48,693 bases of DNA from NCBI GenBank assembly GCA_027026755.1, contig JALVNE010000050.1:1-48693 (forward strand). The letters are read 5' to 3'. The DNA comes from Sedimenticola sp. (GTDB lineage: Bacteria; Pseudomonadota; Gammaproteobacteria; Chromatiales; Chromatiaceae). Of the stretch, positions 8,259 to 15,251 are shown piece after piece (the stretch's first letter is position 1; every line of letters begins with the position of its first letter). The notes beneath the pieces were generated by a model. The model saw nothing but the letters and a program-made list of their open reading frames with translations. It searched no databases and had not been told where the DNA came from. Made by a program: the position numbers and the translations under genes.

Positions 8259-9066
8259 GGCATTGCTGCAGATATTGTTGTTCCTGGCCGTGGTTCCGGG
8301 GACGGCCTTGGCGGAAACCCTGTATTACGAGGCCAGTTACCAGGGTTTGTTCAGCGCCGGCCAGCCCCTGAAGATTGCGGCGATTTCCCTGGAAACCGGG
8401 CCGCTGGAACAGGATCTCATCCAGTCCGTGATGCGCGTAACCTCAGAGCCCTATGCCTTTGTGGAAAAACACTACCCCTTCCGGGTGCGTTACCGCAGCA
8501 TCTGGTCCAGCCGCGCGCCTGGCGTCCGGGCCATGGAAATCTACGAGAAAACCCATAAAATCAAACACGAGATCGTCTGGGTGGACAGGGAAGAAGGGCG
8601 CATGCAGCGTTATCGTCCCAGGGGAAAACATGCCGGGCAGCATGTCTTTCCGGTTTCCCTGCGGCGCTGGCTTGCACCGGGGGAGGAATTCCAGTTTCAC
8701 AAATACGGCCGTCATCCTGTTCCCAGGGGGATACAGGACTGGCTTTCCATGCTACAGGCCGTGCGTGCCGGCAGACTGGAAACCGGGGCGGTGCAAAAAT
8801 ATGTCACCACCGATGGCAAGCATCTCTACCACTACCGGGTGAAGGTGGAGGGTCGCAACCGGCTGGAGGTGGACGGACAACAGCGCTGGACCTGGAAGCT
8901 GCGGTTCGATGCCACGGAAGAAGGCAAGAAAGGCGCGGCGCACCGCCCTGTCTATGTCTGGCTGTCAGATGACGAAAGGCACCAGCCCCTCCAATTCGAA
9001 AGCCGTCATCCCCTGGGGCGCTTTACCATACGGTTGTCCGCCGCAGCAGCTTCAGCCTTCCAGTGA
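8242..9066 (+). CDS. DUF3108-family secreted protein
   Basis: 274 residues from the ATG at 8242; an in-frame GTG at 8227 exists but would lengthen the n-region of the signal peptide. The signal peptide ends PGTALA-E. The mature part is beta-rich with the DUF3108 pattern: LYYEASYQGLFSAGQPLKIA near the start, LRRWLAPGEEFQFHKYGRH mid-way, and VYVWLSDDERHQPLQFESRH before the end. Function of the family is unknown; it is predicted periplasmic or outer-membrane associated. The start lies inside the upstream RCK gene, making this the last gene of the K+ channel operon. The 3' end overlaps the converging 9052-9756 gene by 15 bases. Confidence 0.85.
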   Translation: MKRRLEALLQILLFLAVVPGTALAETLYYEASYQGLFSAGQPLKIAAISLETGPLEQDLIQSVMRVTSEPYAFVEKHYPFRVRYRSIWSSRAPGVRAMEIYEKTHKIKHEIVWVDREEGRMQRYRPRGKHAGQHVFPVSLRRWLAPGEEFQFHKYGRHPVPRGIQDWLSMLQAVRAGRLETGAVQKYVTTDGKHLYHYRVKVEGRNRLEVDGQQRWTWKLRFDATEEGKKGAAHRPVYVWLSDDERHQPLQFESRHPLGRFTIRLSAAAASAFQ

Positions 9067-9756
9067 CAGCTTGTCGATATCGGGAATGGGTACAGGCGTC
9101 TTCTCCTGGACGAATGCTTCGAGAGAGCCCGTGTTGGCCGGTTCTGCCTGCAGGTGACTGATGTCGGGCAGGTCTTCCGCCCTGGTCGGGCGTTCCGGCT
9201 CTATGGGCTTGTCGTCTCTGGCGATATCCAGGGCGCTGATATCGGGTATGGGGGTCGGAGGCTTTTCCTCCACGAATTCTTCCAGGGAGCCCGTTCGCGC
9301 AGGGCTGACATCCAGGTTGCCCGTGTCGATATCCGCGGCTGGAGGTTCCGCTTGAGCCGGCAGGGGACTCACCGGCGCCATGCTGAGATTCTCGCCGGCG
9401 TCTGCGGCTACGTGGATCTTCATGGTGTTTTCGCGGGGCAGGGGGTTGAGATCAGCTCCTGCGGGCATCAGCTTCCAGGGAGAGACGGGGGCTGCCTTGC
9501 GGGGTTTCTGCAGCCCGGGACGCTGCCCGGCGGGAACGATGTGAACCAGGGCGCCGGCCTTGCGGAAAACCTCCCGGAACTTGCCGGACTGCTCCACGTT
9601 CAGGTCTTTCTTGATACGACGGGGTTGGCCGGCGAACAGGGCATCCAGTTTGTCACCGGACAGCTTGAAGATCTTTCCCACCGCAGTCCTGACCCGTGCA
9701 GGGTCCTTGCCTTCCAGGATTTCACCGGAAAAATAGACGTCAAACTTGTTTTGCAC
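9052..9756 (-). CDS. Hypothetical protein, conserved N-terminal module plus TGSLE repeats
   Basis: 234 residues from a GTG start. Residues 1-75 (FDVYFSGEILEGKDPARVRT, then LFAGQPRRIKKDLNVEQ and AGALVHIVPAG) form a small alpha/beta module that occurs at the N-terminus of many gammaproteobacterial proteins, usually before membrane domains. Here there is no membrane segment. Instead a Pro/Glu-rich region carries two near-identical repeats, TGSLEEFVEEKPPTPIPDI and TGSLEAFVQEKTPVPIPDI, with a degenerate DLPDISHL between them. The tail looks disordered and may display short linear binding motifs. Function unknown. Its 5' side borders the hairpin cluster at 9809-9953. Confidence 0.8.
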   Translation of the reverse strand: MQNKFDVYFSGEILEGKDPARVRTAVGKIFKLSGDKLDALFAGQPRRIKKDLNVEQSGKFREVFRKAGALVHIVPAGQRPGLQKPRKAAPVSPWKLMPAGADLNPLPRENTMKIHVAADAGENLSMAPVSPLPAQAEPPAADIDTGNLDVSPARTGSLEEFVEEKPPTPIPDISALDIARDDKPIEPERPTRAEDLPDISHLQAEPANTGSLEAFVQEKTPVPIPDIDKLSLEG

Positions 9757-9808
9757 CTTGTCTCACCCTTGCTATATATGGGCACCTCGAAAAATTCGTG
9801 GTGTCCGT

Positions 9809-9953
9809 GCGGGACAAGGATGTCCCGCCATTTTCATTCACTTAAGTGATTGAAAATGAAGCAAACCGGAAACTGCATTTTCGGTTTGCTTGGAGAAAAA
9901 TTACCAGGATGGTAATTATTCGAGATTCCCATATCCTTCGGAAAACAGTTTCC
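9809..9953. other. Run of five hairpins in a gene-free stretch
   Basis: The 412-base gap 9757-10168 holds no convincing ORF but five successive inverted repeats. H1 is 9809-9816 with 9821-9828 (perfect 8 bp, AGGA loop). H2 is 9829-9843 with 9844-9858 (15 bp, one mismatch). H3 is 9860-9872 with 9878-9890 (13 bp, one G·U). H4 is 9900-9905 with 9911-9916 (ATTACC-AGGAT-GGTAAT). H5 is 9940-9944 with 9949-9953 (GGAAA-ACAG-TTTCC). H1-H2 belong to the CATTTTC repeat family also seen near 18031 and 37652. The cluster could be a REP-type element cluster, a structured RNA, or the 5' leader of the minus-strand gene starting at 9756. Confidence 0.7.
9829..9858. repeat. CATTTTC hairpin repeat, copy 1
   Basis: Palindrome beginning CATTTTCATTCACTT and ending AAGTGATTGAAAATG, with one mismatch. 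The outer arms CATTTTC/GAAAATG are shared with the copies at 18031-18061 and 37652-37682. As in those, another hairpin lies directly upstream. The GGGACAAGG just before it is shared with the sequence before copy 3. Confidence 0.7.
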
Positions 9954-10010
9954 ATCAAAAAAATCCTAGCACATCGTGGGGAGTTTGCCGGGTGGAATTG
10001 GCCGTAGTGT

Positions 10011-10030
10011 AACCTGTGTCAGGTTTTTTT
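10011..10030 (+). terminator. Intrinsic terminator without an assigned gene
   Basis: AACCTG-TGT-CAGGTT followed by a T run reaching 10030. It faces the plus strand, but the nearest plus-strand gene ends at 9066. It may end a short transcript covering the hairpin cluster. Confidence 0.6.
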
Positions 10031-10101
10031 GGGGTTCGGGGTCGTTTGAAATGGTAATGCGTCCCTGCATCGCGAAGGCTGCCTCCTTGTGCGACGGCTC
10101 T

Positions 10102-10130
10102 CCCGCCCTTCCCGGCGCGGGGAGGGCGGG
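10102..10130 (-). terminator. GC-rich hairpin after the haem-protein gene
   Basis: 12-bp stem (10102-10113 with 10119-10130, one G·U pair) and a GGCGC loop, 38 bases beyond the stop of the minus-strand gene ending at 10169. There is no clear U tract, so it may protect the 3' end or terminate weakly. Confidence 0.45.
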
Positions 10131-10168
10131 ACGTCTTTCCTGAAGCGCCTTTTCCCCGGCAGAGGGGC

Positions 10169-10738
10169 TCAGAAGGTTTTCTTGAGCACGAAGGCGCCGC
10201 GGATATCGCCTTCCTTGAAGCCACGGGCGCGGTCTGAGGGATAGAGAGACTTCAGGCGCATCTCGGTTTCGGGCTTGACCTCGTCACCGCCATGGCAGTT
10301 CAGGCAGACCTTGGCCGTGGGGATGGCTTTCATGTAACGGAACACCTTCTTGCCGTCTTCCTCCACCACGTCGGCATAATCCAGGGTCTTGGGATCGGCA
10401 CCGGCCGCCTTCTTTGTTTCGAATTCCTCCAGCACCTTGCGTTCCCAAGGCAGGGGATTGTTGGCAGTGGCGCGGGGTTTGAGACTGGTGCGCGCCACGG
10501 TCCAGCCGCTGCTGGCGCTGACTTCGTCGGTGATCTTGGGAGCCTTGTCGTTGCATACGCTGATGGCGTTCACCGGGCCGCCTTCCTTCATGGCCTTCTT
10601 CAGCTCGCCTTTTAGCTGGGTGGCGAACTGTTTGATGACCTTGCGGGCTTCCATGATCATTTCCTGGTTGTCCGCGGCCATGGTGGGCGCAGTGATACAT
10701 GCTGCGAGAAAGGTACTGATGATGAGTCTGGTTTTCAT
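10169..10738 (-). CDS. DUF3365 (Tll0287-like) monohaem c-type protein
   Basis: 189 residues. The ATG at 10738 has an excellent CAGGAGG ribosome-binding site and begins a signal peptide (MKTRLIISTFLAACITAPTM, cleavage near AADNQ); frame extension further upstream is not needed. The mature protein carries one haem-c site, CLNCH, inside the block KVCLNCHGGDE. Other family marks are SVCNDKAPKITDEVSA, LPWERKVLEEF, and the C-terminal YPSDRARGFKEGDIRGAF. DUF3365/Tll0287 proteins are periplasmic haem proteins proposed to sense redox or ligands; often the domain is fused to signalling modules, whereas here it stands alone. It is transcribed divergently from trkH. Confidence 0.9.
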   Translation of the reverse strand: MKTRLIISTFLAACITAPTMAADNQEMIMEARKVIKQFATQLKGELKKAMKEGGPVNAISVCNDKAPKITDEVSASSGWTVARTSLKPRATANNPLPWERKVLEEFETKKAAGADPKTLDYADVVEEDGKKVFRYMKAIPTAKVCLNCHGGDEVKPETEMRLKSLYPSDRARGFKEGDIRGAFVLKKTF

Positions 10739-10983
10739 AGTGTTGCCTCCTGTTTGTCTTGATTCGAACCGGTTTTCCTGGACGCGGCGCGGCCAGGACA
10801 AAAAAGCGTAATGTTGCCCGTGCTTGCCAGGGGGAGCATTAACAATTGTCAGTCTAGGGGGGATTTTTCTCCTAGCAAAATTGTGGGATATAGAATGATC
10901 TGCAGTACTGGCGAAACAAGGGGGATGGGGAGTATGCTTTGCTGCCATGTACGTACATGCTTGATTGGTGAAGGTGTCGGGCC

Positions 10984-12429
10984 ATGCAATTGCTGATAGT
11001 CTCCCGAACTTCCGGGGTGCTGGCATCCATGTTCAGCCTCTCCCTGGCCGTGCCCCTGCTGGTGGGCCTGTGGTATGGCGAGCCGGTATTGCAGGATTTC
11101 CTGTTGCCCCTGCTGGTTACTCTGGGGGCGGGCCTGCTGCTCTGGCTTCCGGGGCATGGCAAGCCGGCCCGCATCAGCCGCAAGGATGGTTTTCTCATCG
11201 TTGCCCTGTTCTGGCTGTTGCTCAGTTTCATGGGCGCCTGGCCCCTGTACCTGGGGCTGCACATGGATTTTCTGAATGCCCTGTTCGAGTCGGCTTCAGC
11301 ATTCACCACCACGGGCGCGACGGTCATCACCGGACTTGACGATCTGCCGCGCTCCCTGCTGTTCTATCGTCAGCAGCTGCAGTGGATGGGCGGCATGGGG
11401 CTGATCGTGCTGGGTATCGCCGTACTGCCCACGCTGGGCATTGGTGGCATGCAGTTGTACCGCGCAGAAGCGCCTGGTCCCATGAAGGAAGAAAAGATGA
11501 CGCCACGCCTGGCCAGCACGGCCCGGGCTCTGTGGCTGATCTATCTGTCGCTCACTGCCGCCTGTGCCGTTGCCTACTGGGCCTTTGGCATGGAGCCTTT
11601 CGACGCCATTGCTCACAGTCTGTCCACAGTATCCACGGGAGGCTTTTCCACTCATGACGCCAGCTTGTCCTGGTTCCACAGCAGCCAGATCGAGTTTGTA
11701 TCCGTGGTCTTCATGCTGCTGGCCTCCCTGAACTTTGGTGTTCACTATCTCGCCATCTATCACAAGGCGCCCCGGCAGTACTGGGAGGACGTGGAAGCCC
11801 GCAGTTTCCTTATACTGGTGTTGTTTTTGGTAGTGCTCGTGGGGCTGATGCTGCGTATGGAAGGCAATTATCATGAGCTGCCCCCCAGCCTGCGGGATGC
11901 CACCTTCGAAGTGGTTTCGGTCATCACCAGTACAGGGTTCGGCACCGTGGACTTTACCCAGTGGCCCGATTTTTTGCCGGTGCTGCTCATCTTCATCAGC
12001 TTCATCGGCGGTTGTGGCGGCTCAACGGCAGGGGGCATGAAGGTGATACGGGTACTGATGCTGTTCAAGCAGGGCCTGCGGGAGATACGCAAGCTCATCC
12101 ATCCCAATGCCATCCTGCCCGTGCGCCTGGGCCATCAGGTGGTGGATCAGCGCATCATGAATGCGGTATGGGGTTTTTTTGCTGCTTACACCATGGTGTT
12201 CGTGGTACTCATGCTGCTCATGATCCATGCCGGGCTGGATCAGGTGTCCGCCTTTTCAGCCGTGGCCACCTGCCTGAACAACCTGGGGCCGGGGCTGGGA
12301 ACTGTGGCGAGCAACTTCCAGGAGGTGAGCGACCTGGGCAAGTGGATCTCCATCCTGGCCATGCTGCTTGGGCGGCTGGAGATTTTCACCATACTCATTC
12401 TGCTTACCCCGGCTTTTTGGAAGGATTAG
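10984..12429 (+). CDS. trkH: Trk-type potassium uptake protein TrkH
   Basis: 481 residues, the usual TrkH length. The membrane protein contains the four P-loop filter segments of the SKT superfamily: FTTTGATVITGLDDLP, HSLSTVSTGGFSTHDAS, ITSTGFGTVDFTQWPDF and CLNNLGPGLGTVASNF. TrkH imports K+ with H+ or Na+ coupling and needs a cytosolic RCK partner (TrkA). No full-length trkA is in the window; the single-RCK protein at 7533-8258 is the only nearby candidate partner. The gene has its own 245-base upstream region and is divergent from the DUF3365 gene. A weak ribosome-binding site (GAAGGTG) precedes the ATG. Confidence 0.95.
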   Translation: MQLLIVSRTSGVLASMFSLSLAVPLLVGLWYGEPVLQDFLLPLLVTLGAGLLLWLPGHGKPARISRKDGFLIVALFWLLLSFMGAWPLYLGLHMDFLNALFESASAFTTTGATVITGLDDLPRSLLFYRQQLQWMGGMGLIVLGIAVLPTLGIGGMQLYRAEAPGPMKEEKMTPRLASTARALWLIYLSLTAACAVAYWAFGMEPFDAIAHSLSTVSTGGFSTHDASLSWFHSSQIEFVSVVFMLLASLNFGVHYLAIYHKAPRQYWEDVEARSFLILVLFLVVLVGLMLRMEGNYHELPPSLRDATFEVVSVITSTGFGTVDFTQWPDFLPVLLIFISFIGGCGGSTAGGMKVIRVLMLFKQGLREIRKLIHPNAILPVRLGHQVVDQRIMNAVWGFFAAYTMVFVVLMLLMIHAGLDQVSAFSAVATCLNNLGPGLGTVASNFQEVSDLGKWISILAMLLGRLEIFTILILLTPAFWKD

Positions 12430-12436
12430 CCCTTCA

Positions 12437-12537
12437 GGGGTCGGAGTCAGATCGTCGCCGCGTCATGGCAGGGAACCAAATCCGACGATTCCCAAACCAT
12501 GGAATCCATCCAACAGCACTCCACTGACTCCGAGCCC
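12437..12537. repeat. GGGGTCGGAGTC inverted-repeat element, copy 1
   Basis: An element of about 100 bp bounded by GGGGTCGGAGTCAG (12437) and, inverted, CTGACTCCGAGCCC (ending 12537). It lies just after the trkH stop. Its reverse complement resembles the element at 36775-36874 beyond the ends, for example GGAGTGCTGTTGGATGG here against GGGAGGATGTTGGGAAG there. Ends of this type are commonly seen in REP/RAYT-type or MITE-like elements; no transposase is present. Confidence 0.7.
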
Positions 12538-12554
12538 GTTCTTTTCGTATCCCG

Positions 12555-13382
12555 TCAGAGTATATCGGCGAGCAGCTTGCCGTCTGCGGGCGTCAGTTCA
12601 TGCCCCTGCACGGTGATGTACACTTTGGATTTGCCGCGCAAGGCAGGAACCTGGTTCATGTCCTGGCTGAAGGGCGGCACCACCAGATCGCCGGCAATGA
12701 CGTAGCCACCACTGCGGATGATGGAAATGTATTCGATGTCCGGATGAGGCTGTACGTTGAGCCAATACAACATGGTGCCCGGCGCCGGCGGCACCAGGTC
12801 GAACAGGATGCCCCGGGAAACCCGCAGTGTGTTGTACATGCGGTCACCGATCTCTTCTCTCACGATCCATTCCTTGATCATGCTGAACATGCCGCCGTCG
12901 TCCACGGCGTCCAGGGCGCGGATGGCCTTGTCCGTGCCCAGGTGGGGGGCAGCGATGGTGATCAGCCGGTTCACCTTGCCGGCGCCGTACAGTACCAGGG
13001 CCAGACGCGCCACCACGCCGCCAGCGGAATGGCCGACGATGGTGATTTCCTCATCAGGATGTTTCCCGGACACGCGGTCGAGAGCGGCCTTGAGCCAGCC
13101 GGCCTGGATGGAAGCCGGTGCAAGGGAGGGCAGGTTCACCGTGTAGAACAGCTTGTCTCCCTGTTCGTGGGGCAGGGGTTGATCGATGAAGCCCGTGGGC
13201 GACATGCCCAAGTGCCCAGCCTGTTGCCATCCCGCCTGGCGCAGCATGGCGTTCACGCCGCTGTACTCCCAGGTGCCGGCATCGCTCAGGTAGCCATGCA
13301 CCAGTACTGCCACCCTGGCCTGGGCAGCCAGGGGCAGGGCAAGAAAGATGATGAACAACAACAGGATACGGCTAATTTTCAT
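12555..13382 (-). CDS. Secreted lipase-like alpha/beta hydrolase
   Basis: 275 residues. A signal peptide (MKISRILLLFIIFLALPLAA, then QA-R) is followed directly by the first strand and oxyanion region VAVLVHGYLSDAGTWEY. The nucleophile elbow is GHSAGG (ITIVGHSAGGVVARLAL), and AAPHLGTDKAI follows as in lipases and PGAP1-like hydrolases. The C-terminus includes HELTPADGKLL, which may hold the catalytic His. Likely an esterase or lipase in the periplasm or outside the cell; substrate unknown. It is a single minus-strand gene, with an AT-rich palindromic region upstream. Confidence 0.88.
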   Translation of the reverse strand: MKISRILLLFIIFLALPLAAQARVAVLVHGYLSDAGTWEYSGVNAMLRQAGWQQAGHLGMSPTGFIDQPLPHEQGDKLFYTVNLPSLAPASIQAGWLKAALDRVSGKHPDEEITIVGHSAGGVVARLALVLYGAGKVNRLITIAAPHLGTDKAIRALDAVDDGGMFSMIKEWIVREEIGDRMYNTLRVSRGILFDLVPPAPGTMLYWLNVQPHPDIEYISIIRSGGYVIAGDLVVPPFSQDMNQVPALRGKSKVYITVQGHELTPADGKLLADIL

Positions 13383-13409
13383 AGCGGCTGCCTCGTTCTA
13401 GTGGTATCG

Positions 13410-13435
13410 TCTAACAGTATATTAGAATAATCTAA
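13410..13435. promoter_or_regulatory. TCTAA palindrome upstream of the hydrolase
   Basis: TCTAA at 13410-13414 is followed by inverted TTAGA at 13422-13426 and a second TCTAA at 13431-13435. The first and third copies are spaced 21 bp, two helical turns. It lies 28-53 bases upstream of the hydrolase ATG in unusually AT-rich sequence. It may be an operator; the regulator is unknown. Confidence 0.4.
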
Positions 13436-13508
13436 AATTTCAAGCTGTAGCATGCCCTTGTTGTTCTCGTGAAACTCCCAGCCGATTTGGCGCGGCGAAT
13501 CTTCCAAT

Positions 13509-14258
13509 TCAGTCGAGATGCTTTTTCTGCCATTTCAGAAAGCAGGCATGGGCATGGGCGCAATAACCCTCCTTGTCCTCGAACTGTTCTGGTGGAAAAG
13601 CATCGTAGAGATGATAGTTCACCCGGTTGTTGCTGCTGAGCATGAATTCCAGGATCTTGCGTGGCAGGCTTTGTGACGACCAGTGAAAGTCGTCCTGGGA
13701 TTCATAGTGGAGGAAAACCGGCAGTATGGGGATGCCGCTGCGCAGGGAGATGTCGAAGGCGCCATAGCGGAAATGGTCATGCAGGCGTTTACCCTTGATG
13801 CCCCCTTCCGGGTAGAGGGCGATGTTGTGCCCCGCTTCCAGGGCTTCCAGCATGTCCTGGCTGGCCTGCCGGCGCGAGTCTCTGGATTCCCGGTGAACAT
13901 AGAGTGTGCCAGCGGCGGCGCTGATGCGTCCCACTATTGGCCAGCTCCTGACTTCTATCTTGGCAAGGCTGAGCACGGGAAACAGGGAAGGAATGCCGAT
14001 GTCCTCGAAGGCGGATGGGTGGTTGGCGATGAGGATGTACTGCCGGGGAATATCATGCCGATTGTGCTGATGCAGCCGCAGATCGACGCCCAGGGCATCC
14101 GTCCATGTCCTGCACCATAGCCTGAACAGTTTCCTGTACCAGGAACGTCCGTGCGTCTTTCTGGGAAGAAAAGCGAGGGGATAGAGCAGGGCGGTGAGAA
14201 TCAGCAGTTCCAGCCAGCCGGCCAGCATCCATAGCCAGCGCAGCAGGGGGCGGATCAC
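13509..14258 (-). CDS. Lysophospholipid acyltransferase (PlsC family)
   Basis: 249 residues from a GTG at 14258 that overlaps the upstream stop (GTGA) and has a GGAGGG ribosome-binding site. One or two N-terminal membrane spans (WLWMLAGWLELLILTALLYP) precede the acyltransferase motifs: NHPSAFED (HX4D, catalytic) in ILIANHPSAFEDIGIP, and ALYPEGGIKGKR as the EGT/EGG substrate motif. Family role: acylation at sn-2 of lysophosphatidate or related lipids. It is probably a secondary acyltransferase rather than the essential PlsC, because it sits with glyoxalase and thioredoxin-like genes; that is inference. Confidence 0.88.
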   Translation of the reverse strand: MIRPLLRWLWMLAGWLELLILTALLYPLAFLPRKTHGRSWYRKLFRLWCRTWTDALGVDLRLHQHNRHDIPRQYILIANHPSAFEDIGIPSLFPVLSLAKIEVRSWPIVGRISAAAGTLYVHRESRDSRRQASQDMLEALEAGHNIALYPEGGIKGKRLHDHFRYGAFDISLRSGIPILPVFLHYESQDDFHWSSQSLPRKILEFMLSSNNRVNYHLYDAFPPEQFEDKEGYCAHAHACFLKWQKKHLD

Positions 14259-14650
14259 TGCTTTCCCTCCAGAAAATCCTGCAGGAGCCTGGGCTTTTTC
14301 TGGCCGATCAGCACCTGGTTGATGCTTCCATCTTCGATGAGCAAGGTGGTGGGGGTGGCGCGTATGCCAATTTCTTTTGCCAGATCCAGGTGTTGGCTGA
14401 TATCCATTATGTAGACATGGGAATGGCTTTGGGCCAGGCTGCTGATCTGCGGCAGCATGGCCTTGCACGGCGCGCAACCGGGGCTGTGGCAGAAAACCAG
14501 GGCGCGTTCTTCTGAGGGGAGATTGGGAAAAAGGCGGTGCAGCACGGATGCGGACTGTCCTTTGGCCTGCATGGCCTTGTGCCGGATATAAAACTGTGCG
14601 CCAAACACCAGGACGATGATGCCGAACACGATGTAGGGCGTGGCATCCAT
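14255..14650 (-). CDS. Membrane-anchored thioredoxin-like protein
   Basis: 131 residues from the ATG at 14650. An N-terminal membrane anchor (PYIVFGIIVLVFGAQFYIR) is followed by a thioredoxin fold with the redox motif C59-A-P-C62 (HSPGCAPCKAMLP) and the cis-proline loop IRATPTTLL. It is probably a thiol-disulfide protein; with a short basic RHK after the anchor, the positive-inside rule suggests the domain faces the cytoplasm, which would be unusual for a redox protein of this type. Topology is uncertain. It overlaps the acyltransferase start by 4 bases and follows the glyoxalase stop by 7 bases. Confidence 0.85.
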   Translation of the reverse strand: MDATPYIVFGIIVLVFGAQFYIRHKAMQAKGQSASVLHRLFPNLPSEERALVFCHSPGCAPCKAMLPQISSLAQSHSHVYIMDISQHLDLAKEIGIRATPTTLLIEDGSINQVLIGQKKPRLLQDFLEGKQ

Positions 14651-14657
14651 GTCGGTG

Positions 14658-15053
14658 CTAGGCTTCCGCCCATTTGTCGTTGAGCAGTTCGATGGGATAG
14701 CCGTCGGGGTCTTGCAGAAAGGCAATAATGGTACTGCCCGCGTTCATGGGCCCCGCATCCCGCAGGATTTTCACGCCTTTTTCCCTGGCCATGCGGGTGG
14801 CTTCATACACATCGTCCACGGCAATGGCGATGTGGCCGAATGCCGTGCCCAGATCATAACTGTCAACGCCCCAGTTGTAGGTCAGTTCCAGCACGGTGCT
14901 GTCGGCTTCCTCCCCGTAGCCGAGAAATGCCAGGGTGAATTTTCCTTCCGGGTATTCCTGCTGGCGAAGCAGTCGCATTCCCAGGATTTGTGTATAGAAA
15001 TCAATGGATTCTTGCAGGTTTCCCACGCGTAACATGGTGTGCAGCAGGCGCAT
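14658..15053 (-). CDS. gloA: Lactoylglutathione lyase (glyoxalase I)
   Basis: 131 residues, normal for bacterial GloA. The enzyme converts the methylglyoxal-glutathione hemithioacetal to S-lactoylglutathione. It begins [20 protein letters not shown] (metal ligand His5), carries [20 protein letters not shown] (Glu ligand, then [10 protein letters not shown] with the next His), and closes with [15 protein letters not shown] (Glu ligand). The full ligand set points to a Ni2+/Co2+-type enzyme. It is first in a three-gene minus-strand operon with the thioredoxin-like protein and PlsC. Confidence 0.96.
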   Translation of the reverse strand: MRLLHTMLRVGNLQESIDFYTQILGMRLLRQQEYPEGKFTLAFLGYGEEADSTVLELTYNWGVDSYDLGTAFGHIAIAVDDVYEATRMAREKGVKILRDAGPMNAGSTIIAFLQDPDGYPIELLNDKWAEA

Positions 15054-15178
15054 TCTCCAGTCTCTCCAACAAGGTGTTCATTGTATTGAGGATAGCCGCT
15101 TTGTGCCCATGCCACAAACCTGCGGGGGATATTGTGGCAAGCGGTTTTGTGATGCAGTAGGGGGATAAATCAGCGCTT

Positions 15179-15211
15179 CTTAATCTTCATTTAATCTTGC
15201 TTGCCCATAAT
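15179..15211 (+). promoter_or_regulatory. PmrA/QseB-type box and -10 of the cytochrome gene
   Basis: CTTAAT (15179-15184), five bases CTTCA, then TTTAAT (15190-15195). This fits the published PmrA consensus YTTAAK-N5-YTTAAK exactly. A CATAAT -10 element at 15206-15211 starts 10 bases later, so the box covers the -35 region, as for a class II activator site. A very similar box precedes the response-regulator gene at 17933. Confidence 0.65.
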
Positions 15212-15251
15212 TGCCACTACGAAATGACCAGCATCCAGGAGGAATATCCTC

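Noticed and set aside
9809..9953. CRISPR array
   Set aside because: The repeated units are palindromes of different sequence with no constant repeat and no regular spacers, and no cas gene is present.
10739..11026. Upstream extension of the DUF3365 gene to 11026
   Set aside because: The extension would run into trkH and lacks a ribosome-binding site. ATG 10738 has a strong CAGGAGG site and starts a clean signal peptide.
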